DNA of 64,000 nt from Paraburkholderia podalyriae (lineage in GTDB: Bacteria > Pseudomonadota > Gammaproteobacteria > Burkholderiales > Burkholderiaceae), in contig NZ_VZQQ01000007.1 in assembly GCF_014397785.1 (NCBI RefSeq), positions 228,909 through 292,908 of the forward strand, written 5' to 3'. Positions within the stretch are counted from its first letter, which is position 1. Each line of letters starts with the position of its first letter. The notes below the pieces were generated by a model, which saw only the letters and a list, made by a program, of their open reading frames with translations, made no database searches and had not been told where the DNA came from. Of the stretch, positions 17,528-26,675 are shown piece by piece. The translations under genes and the position numbers were made by a program.

Positions 17528-18610
17528 ATGGATCAGCCGCTGCGTCAGACCAACACCGCGCCGCAAGCCGACGATCTGGTGGTCGCGCGACCGGAGGGAC
17601 TGTATTGCCCGGCTGGCGATTTTTACATCGATCCGTGGCGGCCGGTCGAACGCGCGGTGATCACGCACGCGCATTCCGATCATGCGCGCTCCGGTCATCA
17701 GCGCTATCTGGCCACGCGCGCGGGCGCGACCGTGCTGCTATCGCGCCTGCCCGGCATCGCGCTGCACACGCTCGACTATGGCGAGCCGTTGACGATCGGC
17801 GCGGCGCGCGTGTCGCTGCATCCGGCCGGGCACGTGCTCGGCTCGGCACAGGTGCGCATCGAACACGCGGGCCGTGTGTGGGTCGCATCGGGCGACTACA
17901 AGCTCGAAGCCGATCCGACCTGCGCCGCGTTCGAACCGGTGCGCTGCGATACTTTCATCACCGAATCGACGTTCGGTCTGCCGATCTATCGCTGGGACGC
18001 GCCGCAAACCGTGTTCGATTCGATCGATTCATGGTGGCGTCGCAACGCCTCCGAAGGCCGCGCGTCGGTGCTGTTCTGCTATTCGTTCGGCAAGGCGCAA
18101 CGCGTGCTCGCGAGCGTCGATGCGGCGATCGGGCCGATCTTCTGCCATGGCGCGGTCGAGCCGCTCAATCGCGCGTATCGCGACGCGGGCGTGCGTCTGC
18201 CGCCGCTCGGTCTCGTCAGCGAAATAGCCGCGAAACAGAAGGCGCTATTCAAACAGGCGCTGATCGTCGCGCCGCCGTCCGCGCAAAACAGCGCGTGGCT
18301 GAAGCGCTTCGGCGATTACAGCGATGCGTTCGCGTCGGGCTGGATGCGCCTGCGCGGCACGCGTCGCCGGCGCGGCGTCGATCGCGGCTTCGTGCTGTCC
18401 GATCACGCGGACTGGCCGGGTTTGCAAACGGCCATACGCGAGAGCGGCGCCACGCGCGTGATCGTCACGCATGGCTCGATCGAACCTATGGTGCGCTGGC
18501 TCAACGAACAGGGCCTGCAGGCCAGCGCATTCGACACGCAATACGGCGACGATACCGTCGAGGCCGATGCGGCGGGCGCCGACGAAGCGCCGGCGACGAG
18601 CCAATCGTGA
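17528..18610 (+). CDS. Ligase-associated DNA exonuclease (metallo-beta-lactamase/beta-CASP type)
   Basis: This 360-aa protein begins its catalytic domain with a YCPAGDFYIDPW segment, then the metal motif HAHSDH (residues 47-52), HPAGHVLGSAQ, SGDYKLEADPT and a late DHADW. These are marks of the mRNA 3'-end-processing-like MBL exonucleases found next to bacterial ATP-dependent DNA ligases. It starts at ATG 17528 with AGGA upstream. The ligase gene starts 10 nt after its stop, so the two form a DNA repair pair. The family's frequent third partner, an Lhr-type helicase, is absent from the window. Confidence 0.87.
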   Translation: MDQPLRQTNTAPQADDLVVARPEGLYCPAGDFYIDPWRPVERAVITHAHSDHARSGHQRYLATRAGATVLLSRLPGIALHTLDYGEPLTIGAARVSLHPAGHVLGSAQVRIEHAGRVWVASGDYKLEADPTCAAFEPVRCDTFITESTFGLPIYRWDAPQTVFDSIDSWWRRNASEGRASVLFCYSFGKAQRVLASVDAAIGPIFCHGAVEPLNRAYRDAGVRLPPLGLVSEIAAKQKALFKQALIVAPPSAQNSAWLKRFGDYSDAFASGWMRLRGTRRRRGVDRGFVLSDHADWPGLQTAIRESGATRVIVTHGSIEPMVRWLNEQGLQASAFDTQYGDDTVEADAAGADEAPATSQS

Positions 18611-18620
18611 CGGGCATCGT

Positions 18621-20294
18621 ATGAAACGCTTCGCGGCCCTCTACACCGCGCTCGATGCCACCACGTCGACGCACGACAAGCTCGCGGCACTGACCAGTTA
18701 TTTCTCGGTGGCCGAGCCCGCGGACGCCGCATGGGCGTCGTACTTCCTCGCGGGCGGCAAGCCGCGGCAACTGGTGCCGACGCGATTGCTGACCGAACTC
18801 GCGCGCGAGCGCGCCGGCTTGCCCGAGTGGCTATTCGCGGAGTCGTATCACGCGGTGGGCGATCTGGCCGAGACCATCGCGCATATCCTGCCGCCCGCGC
18901 AGCGCAGCTCGGAGCTTGGCCTCACGCAATGGATCGAGCAGCGCATGCTGCCATTGCGCGGCCTGCCGCCCGACGAATTGCGCACACGTCTGCTCAGTTA
19001 CTGGGACGAACTGGACTGGGGCGGCCGTTTCCTGCTGACCAAGCTGATCGGCGGCGGCTTTCGGGTCGGCGTCGCGCGGCAACTGGTGGTGCGCGCGCTG
19101 GCGGAAGTGGCCGGCGTCGATCACAAGCGGATCGCGCAACGGATGGTCGGCTGGACCGATTCGCGACAGAAGCCCGACGCGGCTCGTTATCTGCGTCTGA
19201 TCGCGCCGCAGGCCGACGACGATACGCAAGCGCACGCGCTCGAATACGACAGCGACCTCGGCCTGCCGTATCCGTTCTTTCTCGCCCATCCATTGCAGAG
19301 CGATCCGGCGACACTTGGCGATCCGTCGCACTGGCTGATCGAATGGAAGTGGGACGGCATTCGCGCGCAACTCGTCAAACGCGGCGGCCGCGTATGGTTG
19401 TGGTCGCGCGGCGAGGATCTGATTACCGATCGATTCCCCGAAGTCGCGGCATTGGGCGAGTCCTTACCCGAGGGCTACGTGATCGATGGCGAGATTCTCG
19501 CGTGGGAGCCCGGCGCGGCCGCGCCGTTGCCGTTCGCGCGGCTGCAACCGCGCATCGCGCGCAAGACGCTGACGCGCAAGATACTCGCGGATTCGCCGGC
19601 CGCGCTGCTCGCGTACGACCTGCTCGAAGCGAACGGACAGGACCTGCGCATGAGCCCGCTCGCTGAACGGCGCGAACAGCTCGATGCGCTGGCCACCTCC
19701 GTCGATAGCACGCTCGCGGGTGGTCTGCTGCGCGTATCGCCGCTCGTCCCTGGTGCGGACTGGAGCGCGCTCGCGGCATTGCGCGACCAGAGCCGTGCGC
19801 GCGGCGTCGAAGGATTGATGCTGAAGGAGCGCGGGTCGATGTATGGCGTGGGCCGCACCAAGGCATCGGGTACGTGGTGGAAATGGAAGATCGAGCCGTA
19901 TGCGGTAGATGCCGTACTTGTATACGCGCAGCGCGGTCATGGCCGTCGCGCGAGTCTTTACACCGACTACACGTTCGCCGTGTGGGACGAAGCCGACGGC
20001 GTGCGCACGCTGGTGCCGTTCGCGAAGGCCTATTCAGGGCTCACCGACGAAGAGATGCGTCGGGTCGATGCGATCGTGCGCAAGACCACCGTCGATAAAT
20101 TTGGCCCCGTGCGCAGCGTGACGCCGACCCTCGTGTTCGAGATCGGTTTCGAAGGAATACAGGCCAGCTCGCGCCACAAGTCTGGCGTGGCCGTGCGCTT
20201 TCCGCGCATGCTGCGCTGGCGTACGGACAAACATATCGACGACGCCGATACGCTCGCGATGCTGAAGGGCTTCATCGATGATCGTGCGGGATAA
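18621..20294 (+). CDS. ATP-dependent DNA ligase
   Basis: This 557-aa ligase has an N-terminal DNA-binding domain (about residues 1-200) and the nucleotidyltransferase motif I EWKWDGIRAQ with catalytic Lys243. Motifs IDGEILAW, EGLMLKERGSMYGVGRT and WWKWKIEP follow, and an OB domain ends at about residue 540. It seals nicks using ATP and would act in repair with the exonuclease encoded just upstream, in addition to the housekeeping NAD-dependent ligase expected elsewhere. No Ku or LigD polymerase domain is nearby, so it is not the classical NHEJ ligase. Confidence 0.92.
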   Translation: MKRFAALYTALDATTSTHDKLAALTSYFSVAEPADAAWASYFLAGGKPRQLVPTRLLTELARERAGLPEWLFAESYHAVGDLAETIAHILPPAQRSSELGLTQWIEQRMLPLRGLPPDELRTRLLSYWDELDWGGRFLLTKLIGGGFRVGVARQLVVRALAEVAGVDHKRIAQRMVGWTDSRQKPDAARYLRLIAPQADDDTQAHALEYDSDLGLPYPFFLAHPLQSDPATLGDPSHWLIEWKWDGIRAQLVKRGGRVWLWSRGEDLITDRFPEVAALGESLPEGYVIDGEILAWEPGAAAPLPFARLQPRIARKTLTRKILADSPAALLAYDLLEANGQDLRMSPLAERREQLDALATSVDSTLAGGLLRVSPLVPGADWSALAALRDQSRARGVEGLMLKERGSMYGVGRTKASGTWWKWKIEPYAVDAVLVYAQRGHGRRASLYTDYTFAVWDEADGVRTLVPFAKAYSGLTDEEMRRVDAIVRKTTVDKFGPVRSVTPTLVFEIGFEGIQASSRHKSGVAVRFPRMLRWRTDKHIDDADTLAMLKGFIDDRAG

Positions 20295-20739
20295 CCCGCA
20301 GAGCACAAACCCCTAACATGTCGCGCATTTTTTATCGGGCTTCGTCGCTTATCCTTTGGGTATGACCGCGTGATCGATCCGCGCCATCAAGAGCGCTAGC
20401 GGCATGCATTGCGTCATCCCCTCAATCCGTCGAAATACCAATACCGTGCGACGCCCCTGAGCGAGGCGGCTGCACGAAGACAGAGCGCCAACCGATGTTG
20501 CGCAAAGCGCGCATCGCAAGCGCCGTCATTCAAACGCCGCGTTCAATGGGCACGCTGAGCCCGCGCATTCCAGCTCGTTGCAACGCTGGAATGCGCGACG
20601 AAGCGCGTTGGCCGCGGCATTGCGCGGACGAAGCGGGAATCGCGAAAACGGGCCGTAGTCTGGCCGACGCAATGGGATCGAATCTTGCGCGCGTGGCGCG
20701 AGATGCCCTTTAGGGCGAATGGAAAAAGGGCGACAAATA
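20295..20739. other. Intergenic region with a long perfect hairpin
   Basis: This 445-bp gap lies between the ligase and receiver genes. Small open frames are present but none has a ribosome site or recognisable content. A short stem TGCGGG/CCCGCA overlaps the ligase stop. A 13-bp perfect inverted repeat is listed separately, and a GCCCT/AGGGC mini-hairpin lies at 20703-20714. The receiver-gene promoter must be here but is not obvious. Confidence 0.5.
20562..20597. repeat. 13-bp perfect inverted repeat with 10-nt loop
   Basis: CGCGCATTCCAGC (20562-20574) is exactly complementary to GCTGGAATGCGCG (20585-20597). The intervening bases contain a further palindrome, CGTTGCAACG. No T-tract follows on either side, so a classical intrinsic terminator is unlikely. 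It could be a protein-binding cruciform, a structured RNA element, or a REP-like repeat unit. Confidence 0.6.
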
Positions 20740-21201
20740 ATGACTGTGTTCAACGACAGCGTGGACAGCAGCGACGACGTGCTCGTGTGGCGGCCGATTC
20801 GCTACGCGATGGCGGCGCATCGTCGCGTGCTGGTGGTCGACGATTACCGGGAAGCAGCCGAGGCGCTGCAAATGCTCCTGATGGCCGATGGCTTCGAATG
20901 CCGTGCGCTCGACGATCCGTTTGCCGTATGCGAGACCGCGCGCGAATGGCAGCCGTTCGCGGTGGTGCTGGACATCAAGATGCCGGGACTCGACGGGCTC
21001 GAACTCGCGCGCCGTCTGCGCGCTCATCCGCAGACTTCCCACATGTTGCTGGTTGCGTGTACCGCGTTTGCGTCGCGTGAAGATCGCGCGCTCGCGAAGG
21101 CCGCCGGCTTCGATGCGCATTGCGCGAAACCGTTGACGCCCGAGCGTCTGTTGCGCGTGCTCGAATCGGCGGCGGCGTTGCACGCGGCGGGGCCGTCATG
21201 A
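20740..21201 (+). CDS. Single-domain response regulator (CheY-like receiver)
   Basis: This 153-aa protein has a short N-terminal extension and one receiver domain. The acid pair is VVDD (residues 32-35), the phosphoacceptor is Asp78 in VVLDIKMPGLDG, the switch position is the threonine in CTAF, and the conserved lysine is Lys130 in CAKPL. There is no output domain, so it must act through a partner, such as a hybrid kinase phosphorelay. AAGGG before ATG 20740 supports the start. No histidine kinase is adjacent; the nearest is the hybrid kinase at 34.7 kb. Confidence 0.88.
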   Translation: MTVFNDSVDSSDDVLVWRPIRYAMAAHRRVLVVDDYREAAEALQMLLMADGFECRALDDPFAVCETAREWQPFAVVLDIKMPGLDGLELARRLRAHPQTSHMLLVACTAFASREDRALAKAAGFDAHCAKPLTPERLLRVLESAAALHAAGPS

Positions 21202-21472
21202 CCAAAGGTGGACGCTACCCCGCGATCATCTGAATCACGCTGTTAGCGAAAACTGACTGACAGTGCAGTCATTTCTGCACGGTCGTCGCCAGAAAATCGC
21301 ACTCGGCGCTGTGCGAATTCTGTTTTGTCATCTACCTGACATCTGTCCGCCTCGGTTCTGTGCGTCGCAGTTCGCCGCGCTCGCGCACGCAGGCCCACTC
21401 GTTGCTGAAGGACCGAATGACGCGGCGCGTTCGTGCGCGCCGCCCATGATCATTCGCAACAGGGGATCCGTC

Positions 21473-22339
21473 ATGAGCGACACACAACGTCCGGCACCGC
21501 CGTTTCCGAAACAGCAGCAGAATCAGACGCCCGGCCGCACCGCCGACATGAAACCGCAACCGGATCACGGCGAGAAAACCTATCAAGGATCGGGGCGTCT
21601 CGCGGGGAAGGCGGCGATCGTGACGGGCGGCGACAGCGGCATTGGCCGCGCGGTGGCGATCGCGTTCGCGCGCGAAGGCGCCGATGTGCTGATCGCCTAT
21701 CTCGACGAACACGACGATGCGCGCGAGACCGCACGCTGGGTCGAGGACGCGGGCCGCAAGGCGGTGCTGGTCGGCGGCGATATCCGCGATCCCCAGCATT
21801 GCGAAGCGATCGTCGACAAGGCGATCGAGGCATTCGGCCGGCTCGACGTGGTAGTCAACAACGCCGCGTATCAGATGAGCTATCCGTCGCTCGACGCGAT
21901 CAGCGACGAAGAATGGGACAAGACCTTCGATACCAACATCGGCGCGATGTTCAGGATCACACGCGCGGCGGTGCGCCACATGAAGCCGGGCGGCGCGATC
22001 GTCAATACGTCGTCGATCAATGCCGATCATCCGAATCCAGGCCTGATCGCGTACGCGACCACCAAGGGAGCGATCCAGAACTTCACAGGCGGCCTCGCGC
22101 AATTGCTCGCGGAAAAAGGTATTCGCGCGAACTGCGTGGCGCCGGGACCTATCTGGACCCCGCTGATTCCATCGACGATGCCGCCCGACAAGGTCGAGCA
22201 GTTCGGCAAGCAGGTGCCGATGAAGCGCCCCGGCCAACCCGCGGAGCTCGCGGCCGCGTATGTGATGCTCGCGTCGGATCAGGCGAGCTACATTTCGGGC
22301 GCGACGATTGCCGTGACGGGCGGCGCGCCGATCATTTAG
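21473..22339 (+). CDS. SDR-family oxidoreductase (YghA/YhxC-like)
   Basis: This 288-aa classical-extended SDR has a distinctive Pro/Gln-rich N-terminal leader (residues 1-40). The nucleotide motif TGGDSGIG is at 51-58, VVNNAAYQ follows, the catalytic serine is about 181, and Tyr194/Lys198 lie in YATTK. This architecture matches the stress-induced general oxidoreductases called YghA or YhxC. GGGGAT lies just before ATG 21473. It is flanked by a receiver protein and a small exported protein, in keeping with a stress-response segment. The cofactor is probably NAD(P)H; the substrate is unknown. Confidence 0.88.
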   Translation: MSDTQRPAPPFPKQQQNQTPGRTADMKPQPDHGEKTYQGSGRLAGKAAIVTGGDSGIGRAVAIAFAREGADVLIAYLDEHDDARETARWVEDAGRKAVLVGGDIRDPQHCEAIVDKAIEAFGRLDVVVNNAAYQMSYPSLDAISDEEWDKTFDTNIGAMFRITRAAVRHMKPGGAIVNTSSINADHPNPGLIAYATTKGAIQNFTGGLAQLLAEKGIRANCVAPGPIWTPLIPSTMPPDKVEQFGKQVPMKRPGQPAELAAAYVMLASDQASYISGATIAVTGGAPII

Positions 22340-22426
22340 CTCGTCGAACTGAAGGCGGCGTGGCCGCCAGCGATCGCGTACGAGGTTCGCGCAGTGGGTT
22401 TTGTTAACGTCATCAGGGAGAGTGTC

Positions 22427-22741
22427 ATGAAGATCGATCTATCCGTCAAACTGGGCGCCGCGCTCGTTTCGGGCTGCCTCGCGCTAGGCTTTGCGCAGGC
22501 GAGCTTCGCGCAGACCGGCTCCAATCCGTCGATGCAAAAGAGCAAGCCCGGCGCGCAACCCGGCGCCGGCCTGGAAGAATCGCGCACGCCGGATACGAGC
22601 AGCGCGAACGATGCGAACGGCAATGTCGGTGAGTCGGGGGGCGCCACCAATGGTGTCGCCGGCAGCGGGAATGGCAAAACCACTAACAAGCGCTTCAAAG
22701 GCGCGACGCCTCCGCGCGCGGGGAGTGGGGCGGGGCAATAA
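22427..22741 (+). CDS. Small exported Gly/Ser/Asn-rich protein
   Basis: This 104-aa protein has a signal peptide MKIDLSVKLGAALVSGCLAL running to a cleavage site after SFA (about residue 28). The remainder is hydrophilic, low-complexity and probably disordered (ESGGATNGVAGSGNG). AGGGAG precedes ATG 22427. It would be periplasmic or secreted. It resembles in design the small exported protein at 36966-37244. No function is known to me. Confidence 0.7.
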   Translation: MKIDLSVKLGAALVSGCLALGFAQASFAQTGSNPSMQKSKPGAQPGAGLEESRTPDTSSANDANGNVGESGGATNGVAGSGNGKTTNKRFKGATPPRAGSGAGQ

Positions 22742-22833
22742 GCGATCCGTCGAGCGCGTCGGCGTGCGTTGCGTTGAGCTGCGTTGAGTTTCTTCGCGTC
22801 GCGTTACGCGACCCTTTGTGAGGAGAAAATCCG

Positions 22834-23394
22834 ATGGCTACTCCCGAAGCTGAAGCCGCGCGGGCCGACGCGCCCGTGTCGCATGCATTGACGTTCGAGA
22901 TCAACGGCGAGACGCGGTGCTTCGACGTCGAGGCGTGGACCTCGCTGCTCGATCTGTTGCGCGAGCACGCGCGTCTGAGCGGCACCAAGAAGGGCTGCGA
23001 TCATGGCCAATGCGGCGCATGCACGGCGATCGTCAATGGTCAGCGGATCAATACCTGCCTCGCGCTCGCGGTCGTGTACGACGGCGCATCGATCACGACG
23101 ATCGAAGGTCTCGCGAGCGGCGACACGCTGCATCCGCTGCAGCAGGCGTTCATCGATCACGACGCGTTTCAGTGCGGCTACTGTACGCCGGGCCAAATCT
23201 GCTCGGCGCACGCGATGCTCGAAGAAGGGCACGTGCGCTGCGCCGCCGACGTGCGCGAGCAGATGAGCGGCAATCTGTGCCGCTGCGGCGCGTACACGAA
23301 CATCGTCGCGGCGATTCTCGATGCGGCGCATCTGGCCGACGCGGATGACACGCAAGCCGTCCCGCTCGCGAATCAACCCGGAGCGCGGCCATGA
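22834..23394 (+). CDS. paoA: Aldehyde oxidoreductase, [2Fe-2S] subunit (PaoA/YagT-like)
   Basis: This 186-aa iron-sulfur subunit belongs to the xanthine-dehydrogenase family. The plant-type [2Fe-2S] cluster ligands are Cys55, Cys60, Cys63 and Cys75; the second cluster is held by Cys114, Cys117, Cys149 and Cys151. It transfers electrons from the molybdenum centre to FAD. Unlike E. coli PaoA it has no twin-arginine signal, since the N-terminus MATPEAEAARADAP is short and polar, so a cytoplasmic complex is more likely. It overlaps the FAD subunit gene by 4 nt. Confidence 0.9.
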   Translation: MATPEAEAARADAPVSHALTFEINGETRCFDVEAWTSLLDLLREHARLSGTKKGCDHGQCGACTAIVNGQRINTCLALAVVYDGASITTIEGLASGDTLHPLQQAFIDHDAFQCGYCTPGQICSAHAMLEEGHVRCAADVREQMSGNLCRCGAYTNIVAAILDAAHLADADDTQAVPLANQPGARP

Positions 23395-24398
23395 ACCGCT
23401 TCTCGTACATGCGCGCCGATGCGGTGCAGGACGCGCTCGAACGGCATCGGTCGGACAAGCGCGCGGCGTTCATCGCGGGCGGCACGAATCTGGTCGACCT
23501 GTTGCGCGAAGATGTTGCGCGGCCCGCTTTGCTGGTCGACATCAACCGTTTGCCGCTCAGGCAGATCGAGGCGTCGGAGCAAGGTGGCCTGAAGATCGGT
23601 GCGCTCGTCACCAACAGCGCGCTCGCGTATGACGATACCGTCGCGACACGCTATCCGCTGCTCGCGAAAGCGATCCTCGCGGGCGCGTCGCCGCAGATTC
23701 GCAACGTCGCCACGGTCGGCGGCAATCTGCTGCAACGCACGCGCTGCTACTACTTCTATGACGTGGGCACGCCTTGCAACAAGCGCGAACCCGGCAGCGG
23801 CTGTCCGGCGCTGCACGGCGTGAACCGCATTCACGCGATCCTCGGTGCAAGCGAGCACTGCATCGCCGTGCATCCGTCTGATATGTGCGTCGCGTTGGCG
23901 GCGCTCGGCGCCACCGTGCATCTGATCGGCAGCGACGGCGCACGCACGCTGCCGTTCGCGGAGTTTCACCGGCTGCCCGGCGACACGCCGCATATCGATA
24001 CCAATCTGCGCGACGACGAACTCGTGAGCGCGATCGAACTGCCGCCGCAAGGCTTTGCCGCGCATCACGCGTATGTGAAAGTGCGCGACCGCGCGTCGTA
24101 TGCGTTCGCGCTGGTGTCGGCCGCGGTCGGTGTCGAACTGGACGACGATTCTCGAATCGTCGACGCGCGTTGCGCGCTCGGGGGCGTCGCGCATAAGCCG
24201 TGGCGCGATCCCGCCGCCGAAGCCGCACTGCGCGGCGAGACGCTGAACGCGCGAAGCGTGCGCGATTTTGCGGCGGCGCTGCTGCGCGATGCGCACGGTC
24301 GGCGCGACAACGCGTTCAAGATCGAACTCGCGGCGCGCGTGATCGTGCGCGCCTTCGCCGAGGCCACGCAACACTCGTTCGAGGAGGCCGCGCGATGA
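23391..24398 (+). CDS. paoB: Aldehyde oxidoreductase, FAD-binding subunit (PaoB/YagS-like)
   Basis: This 335-aa FAD subunit has the flavin loop AGGTNLVDLLRED (residues 29-41) and TVGGNLLQRTRC. A cysteine-containing insert (Cys119, Cys129, Cys138, Cys157) follows. E. coli PaoB binds an extra [4Fe-4S] cluster in the equivalent loop, so this protein probably does too. It accepts electrons from the [2Fe-2S] subunit and passes them to oxygen, ferredoxin or another acceptor. It overlaps both neighbours by ATGA, showing tight translational coupling. Confidence 0.88.
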   Translation: MNRFSYMRADAVQDALERHRSDKRAAFIAGGTNLVDLLREDVARPALLVDINRLPLRQIEASEQGGLKIGALVTNSALAYDDTVATRYPLLAKAILAGASPQIRNVATVGGNLLQRTRCYYFYDVGTPCNKREPGSGCPALHGVNRIHAILGASEHCIAVHPSDMCVALAALGATVHLIGSDGARTLPFAEFHRLPGDTPHIDTNLRDDELVSAIELPPQGFAAHHAYVKVRDRASYAFALVSAAVGVELDDDSRIVDARCALGGVAHKPWRDPAAEAALRGETLNARSVRDFAAALLRDAHGRRDNAFKIELAARVIVRAFAEATQHSFEEAAR

Positions 24399-26656
24399 AC
24401 CGTGCCCAAACCTTGCCATCGACCGGCAGCATCAAGCCTGCGACCGGCGCGCCGCATTCGCGCGTCGATGGGCCCGCCAAAGTGACGGGCGCCGCGCAAT
24501 ATGCGGCCGAATTCTTCGCCGAGGGGCTCGTGTATGGCGTCGTCGTGTCGAGCACGATCGCCAGCGGCAACATCGTATCGATCGATACGTCGGCCGCCGA
24601 GGCGTTGCCCGGCGTGCTGCTCGTGCTCACGCATCGCAAGCGCCCGGCGTTGCCGTCGGACGTCGACGCGTTCAAGGACATGATCGCGCCCGGCGGCACG
24701 CCGTTGAGGCCGCTGTGGGACGAGCGCGTGTGGTACAGCGGGCAGCCGGTCGCGCTGGTGGTCGCGCGTTCGCTCGAACTCGCGCGCTACGCGGCGTCGC
24801 TGGTGCGGGTGCGCTACGAGGCGACTTCACATCAGACCGATCTCGAAGCCGCGTTGATGAGCGCCGTGCCGCCGTCGACCGACAAGGGCGGCTTCGATCC
24901 GCCGCCACCCGCGCGCGGCGACCCACGCAAGGCGCTGGCCGATGCGAAGGTGCGGGTGGACGCGTTCTACACGACGCCCGTGGAATATCACAATCCGATG
25001 GAAATGCACGGCTGCACCGTAGTGCCGGACGCGCAAGGACGCTTGACCGTCTATGAGAAGACTCAGGGCGTCGTCAATACGAAAGGCTATCTGACACGCG
25101 TGTTCGGTCTGCAAGACGACCAGGTGCAGGTGGTGTCGCCGTTCGTCGGCGGCGCGTTCGGCTCCGGCTTGCGGCCGCAATATCATCTGGCGCTCGCGGT
25201 AATGGCCGCGCGTGAACTCGGCAAACCGGTGCGCGTCACGCTGACCCGGCAGCAGATGTTCACGTTCGCGCATCGTCCGCAAACGGTGCAGCGCGTCGCG
25301 CTCGGCGCGTCGGCGGATGGCCGCCTGCAGGCGGTAATCCACGAGGCGGTGTCGGAAACCTCGCGCTACGAGGATTTCTGCGACGCGGTGGTCAACTGGG
25401 CGGGGCAGCTATATCGATGTGAGAACGTGTCGATGGGCTACAAGGTGGCGAAGCTCGACGTGCCGACACCAGCCGACATGCGCGCGCCCGGCGCGACACA
25501 AGGGCTGTTTGCGCTCGAAGTCGCGATGGACGAACTCGCCCAGGCGTTGCGGATGGACCCGCTCGAATTGCGGCTCGTCAACTATGCGGAGCGCGACGCG
25601 AACAGGAACCTGCCGTATTCGAGCAAGGCGCTGCGCGACTGCTATCGCGAGGGCGCGGCCCGCTTCGGCTGGGCCGGGCGGCCGCTCGAAGCCCGCGCAC
25701 GCCGCGAAGGCAACGAGTTGATCGGCTGGGGCATGGCGACCGGCGTGTGGGACGCGATGCAGAACGAAGCGGCCGCACGCGCGGTGTTGACGCGCGATGG
25801 CCGCGTCGAGGTGTCGAGCTCGACCGCCGACATCGGCACCGGCACCTACACCGCGATGACGCAGATCGCCGCCGACGCGCTCGGCATGCCGCTCGGCGAC
25901 ATCTGCTTCGAACTCGGCGATACGCGGCTGCCGAAGGCGCCGATCGAGGGCGGGTCGTGGACGGTATCGTCGGTGGGCAGCGCGGTCGATGCCGCCTGCA
26001 CGCGCCTGCACAATCGTCTGGTCGAACTGGCGCGCGAACATGGCGGCGCGCGCTTTGCGTCGGTCGCGCGCGAAGACGTGCGGCGCGAGCGCGACCGGCT
26101 CGTCTGCGGCCCGCACGCGGACGACTCGATCGAGATCGCGACGCTGTTCGAGCGCGCCGGTCTCGACGAACTCGAAGAGCAGGCGAGCGTGAAGCCGCAC
26201 GAAAAGCAGCAGGCGTATTCGATGGGCACGCATTCGGCGGTGTTTGCCGAGGTGCGCGTCGACGAAGCGCTCGGCACCGTGCGCGTGACGCGCGTGGTCA
26301 GCGCGGTCGCGGCGGGGCGCATCGTCAATCCGAAGACCGCGGGCAATCAGGTCGCGGGCGGCGTGGTGTGGGGCATCAGCATGGCGCTGCACGAGCACGG
26401 CCTGTTCGATCACGCGCTCGGGCGGCAGATGAACCACAACCTGGCCGAATATCACCTGCCCGTGAACGCCGACATTCATGCGATCGACGTGCTGTTCGTC
26501 GACGAGCTTGACGACATCGTCAATCCGCTCGGCGTCAAAGGCGTCGGCGAAATCGGCGTGGTGGGCGTAGCGGCAGCCGTGTGCAACGCGATCTGGCATG
26601 CGACCGGCAAACGCATCCGCGATTTGCCGATCACGCCGGACAAACTGCTGGGCTGA
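24395..26656 (+). CDS. paoC: Aldehyde oxidoreductase, molybdenum-cofactor-binding subunit (PaoC/YagR-like)
   Basis: This 753-aa catalytic subunit contains VDGPAKVTGAAQYAAEFF at the N-terminus, the molybdopterin motif GGAFGSGLRPQYH, SSSTADIGTGTYTAMTQIA, and the base-catalyst glutamate in GVKGVGEIGVVG (about Glu719). It would oxidise aldehydes to acids at a molybdenum-cytosine-dinucleotide centre. A dedicated PaoD-type maturation chaperone is not encoded after it, as it often is in other species. The next gene is a convergent PRC-barrel gene. Confidence 0.92.
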   Translation: MNRAQTLPSTGSIKPATGAPHSRVDGPAKVTGAAQYAAEFFAEGLVYGVVVSSTIASGNIVSIDTSAAEALPGVLLVLTHRKRPALPSDVDAFKDMIAPGGTPLRPLWDERVWYSGQPVALVVARSLELARYAASLVRVRYEATSHQTDLEAALMSAVPPSTDKGGFDPPPPARGDPRKALADAKVRVDAFYTTPVEYHNPMEMHGCTVVPDAQGRLTVYEKTQGVVNTKGYLTRVFGLQDDQVQVVSPFVGGAFGSGLRPQYHLALAVMAARELGKPVRVTLTRQQMFTFAHRPQTVQRVALGASADGRLQAVIHEAVSETSRYEDFCDAVVNWAGQLYRCENVSMGYKVAKLDVPTPADMRAPGATQGLFALEVAMDELAQALRMDPLELRLVNYAERDANRNLPYSSKALRDCYREGAARFGWAGRPLEARARREGNELIGWGMATGVWDAMQNEAAARAVLTRDGRVEVSSSTADIGTGTYTAMTQIAADALGMPLGDICFELGDTRLPKAPIEGGSWTVSSVGSAVDAACTRLHNRLVELAREHGGARFASVAREDVRRERDRLVCGPHADDSIEIATLFERAGLDELEEQASVKPHEKQQAYSMGTHSAVFAEVRVDEALGTVRVTRVVSAVAAGRIVNPKTAGNQVAGGVVWGISMALHEHGLFDHALGRQMNHNLAEYHLPVNADIHAIDVLFVDELDDIVNPLGVKGVGEIGVVGVAAAVCNAIWHATGKRIRDLPITPDKLLG

Positions 26657-26675
26657 ACGCCTCTGCCTGCGCCGC

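Noticed and set aside
20495..20713. A 72-codon open frame in the gap before the receiver gene
   Set aside because: It has no ribosome site and crosses the perfect hairpin, and its composition is Arg/Ala-rich without a recognisable domain.
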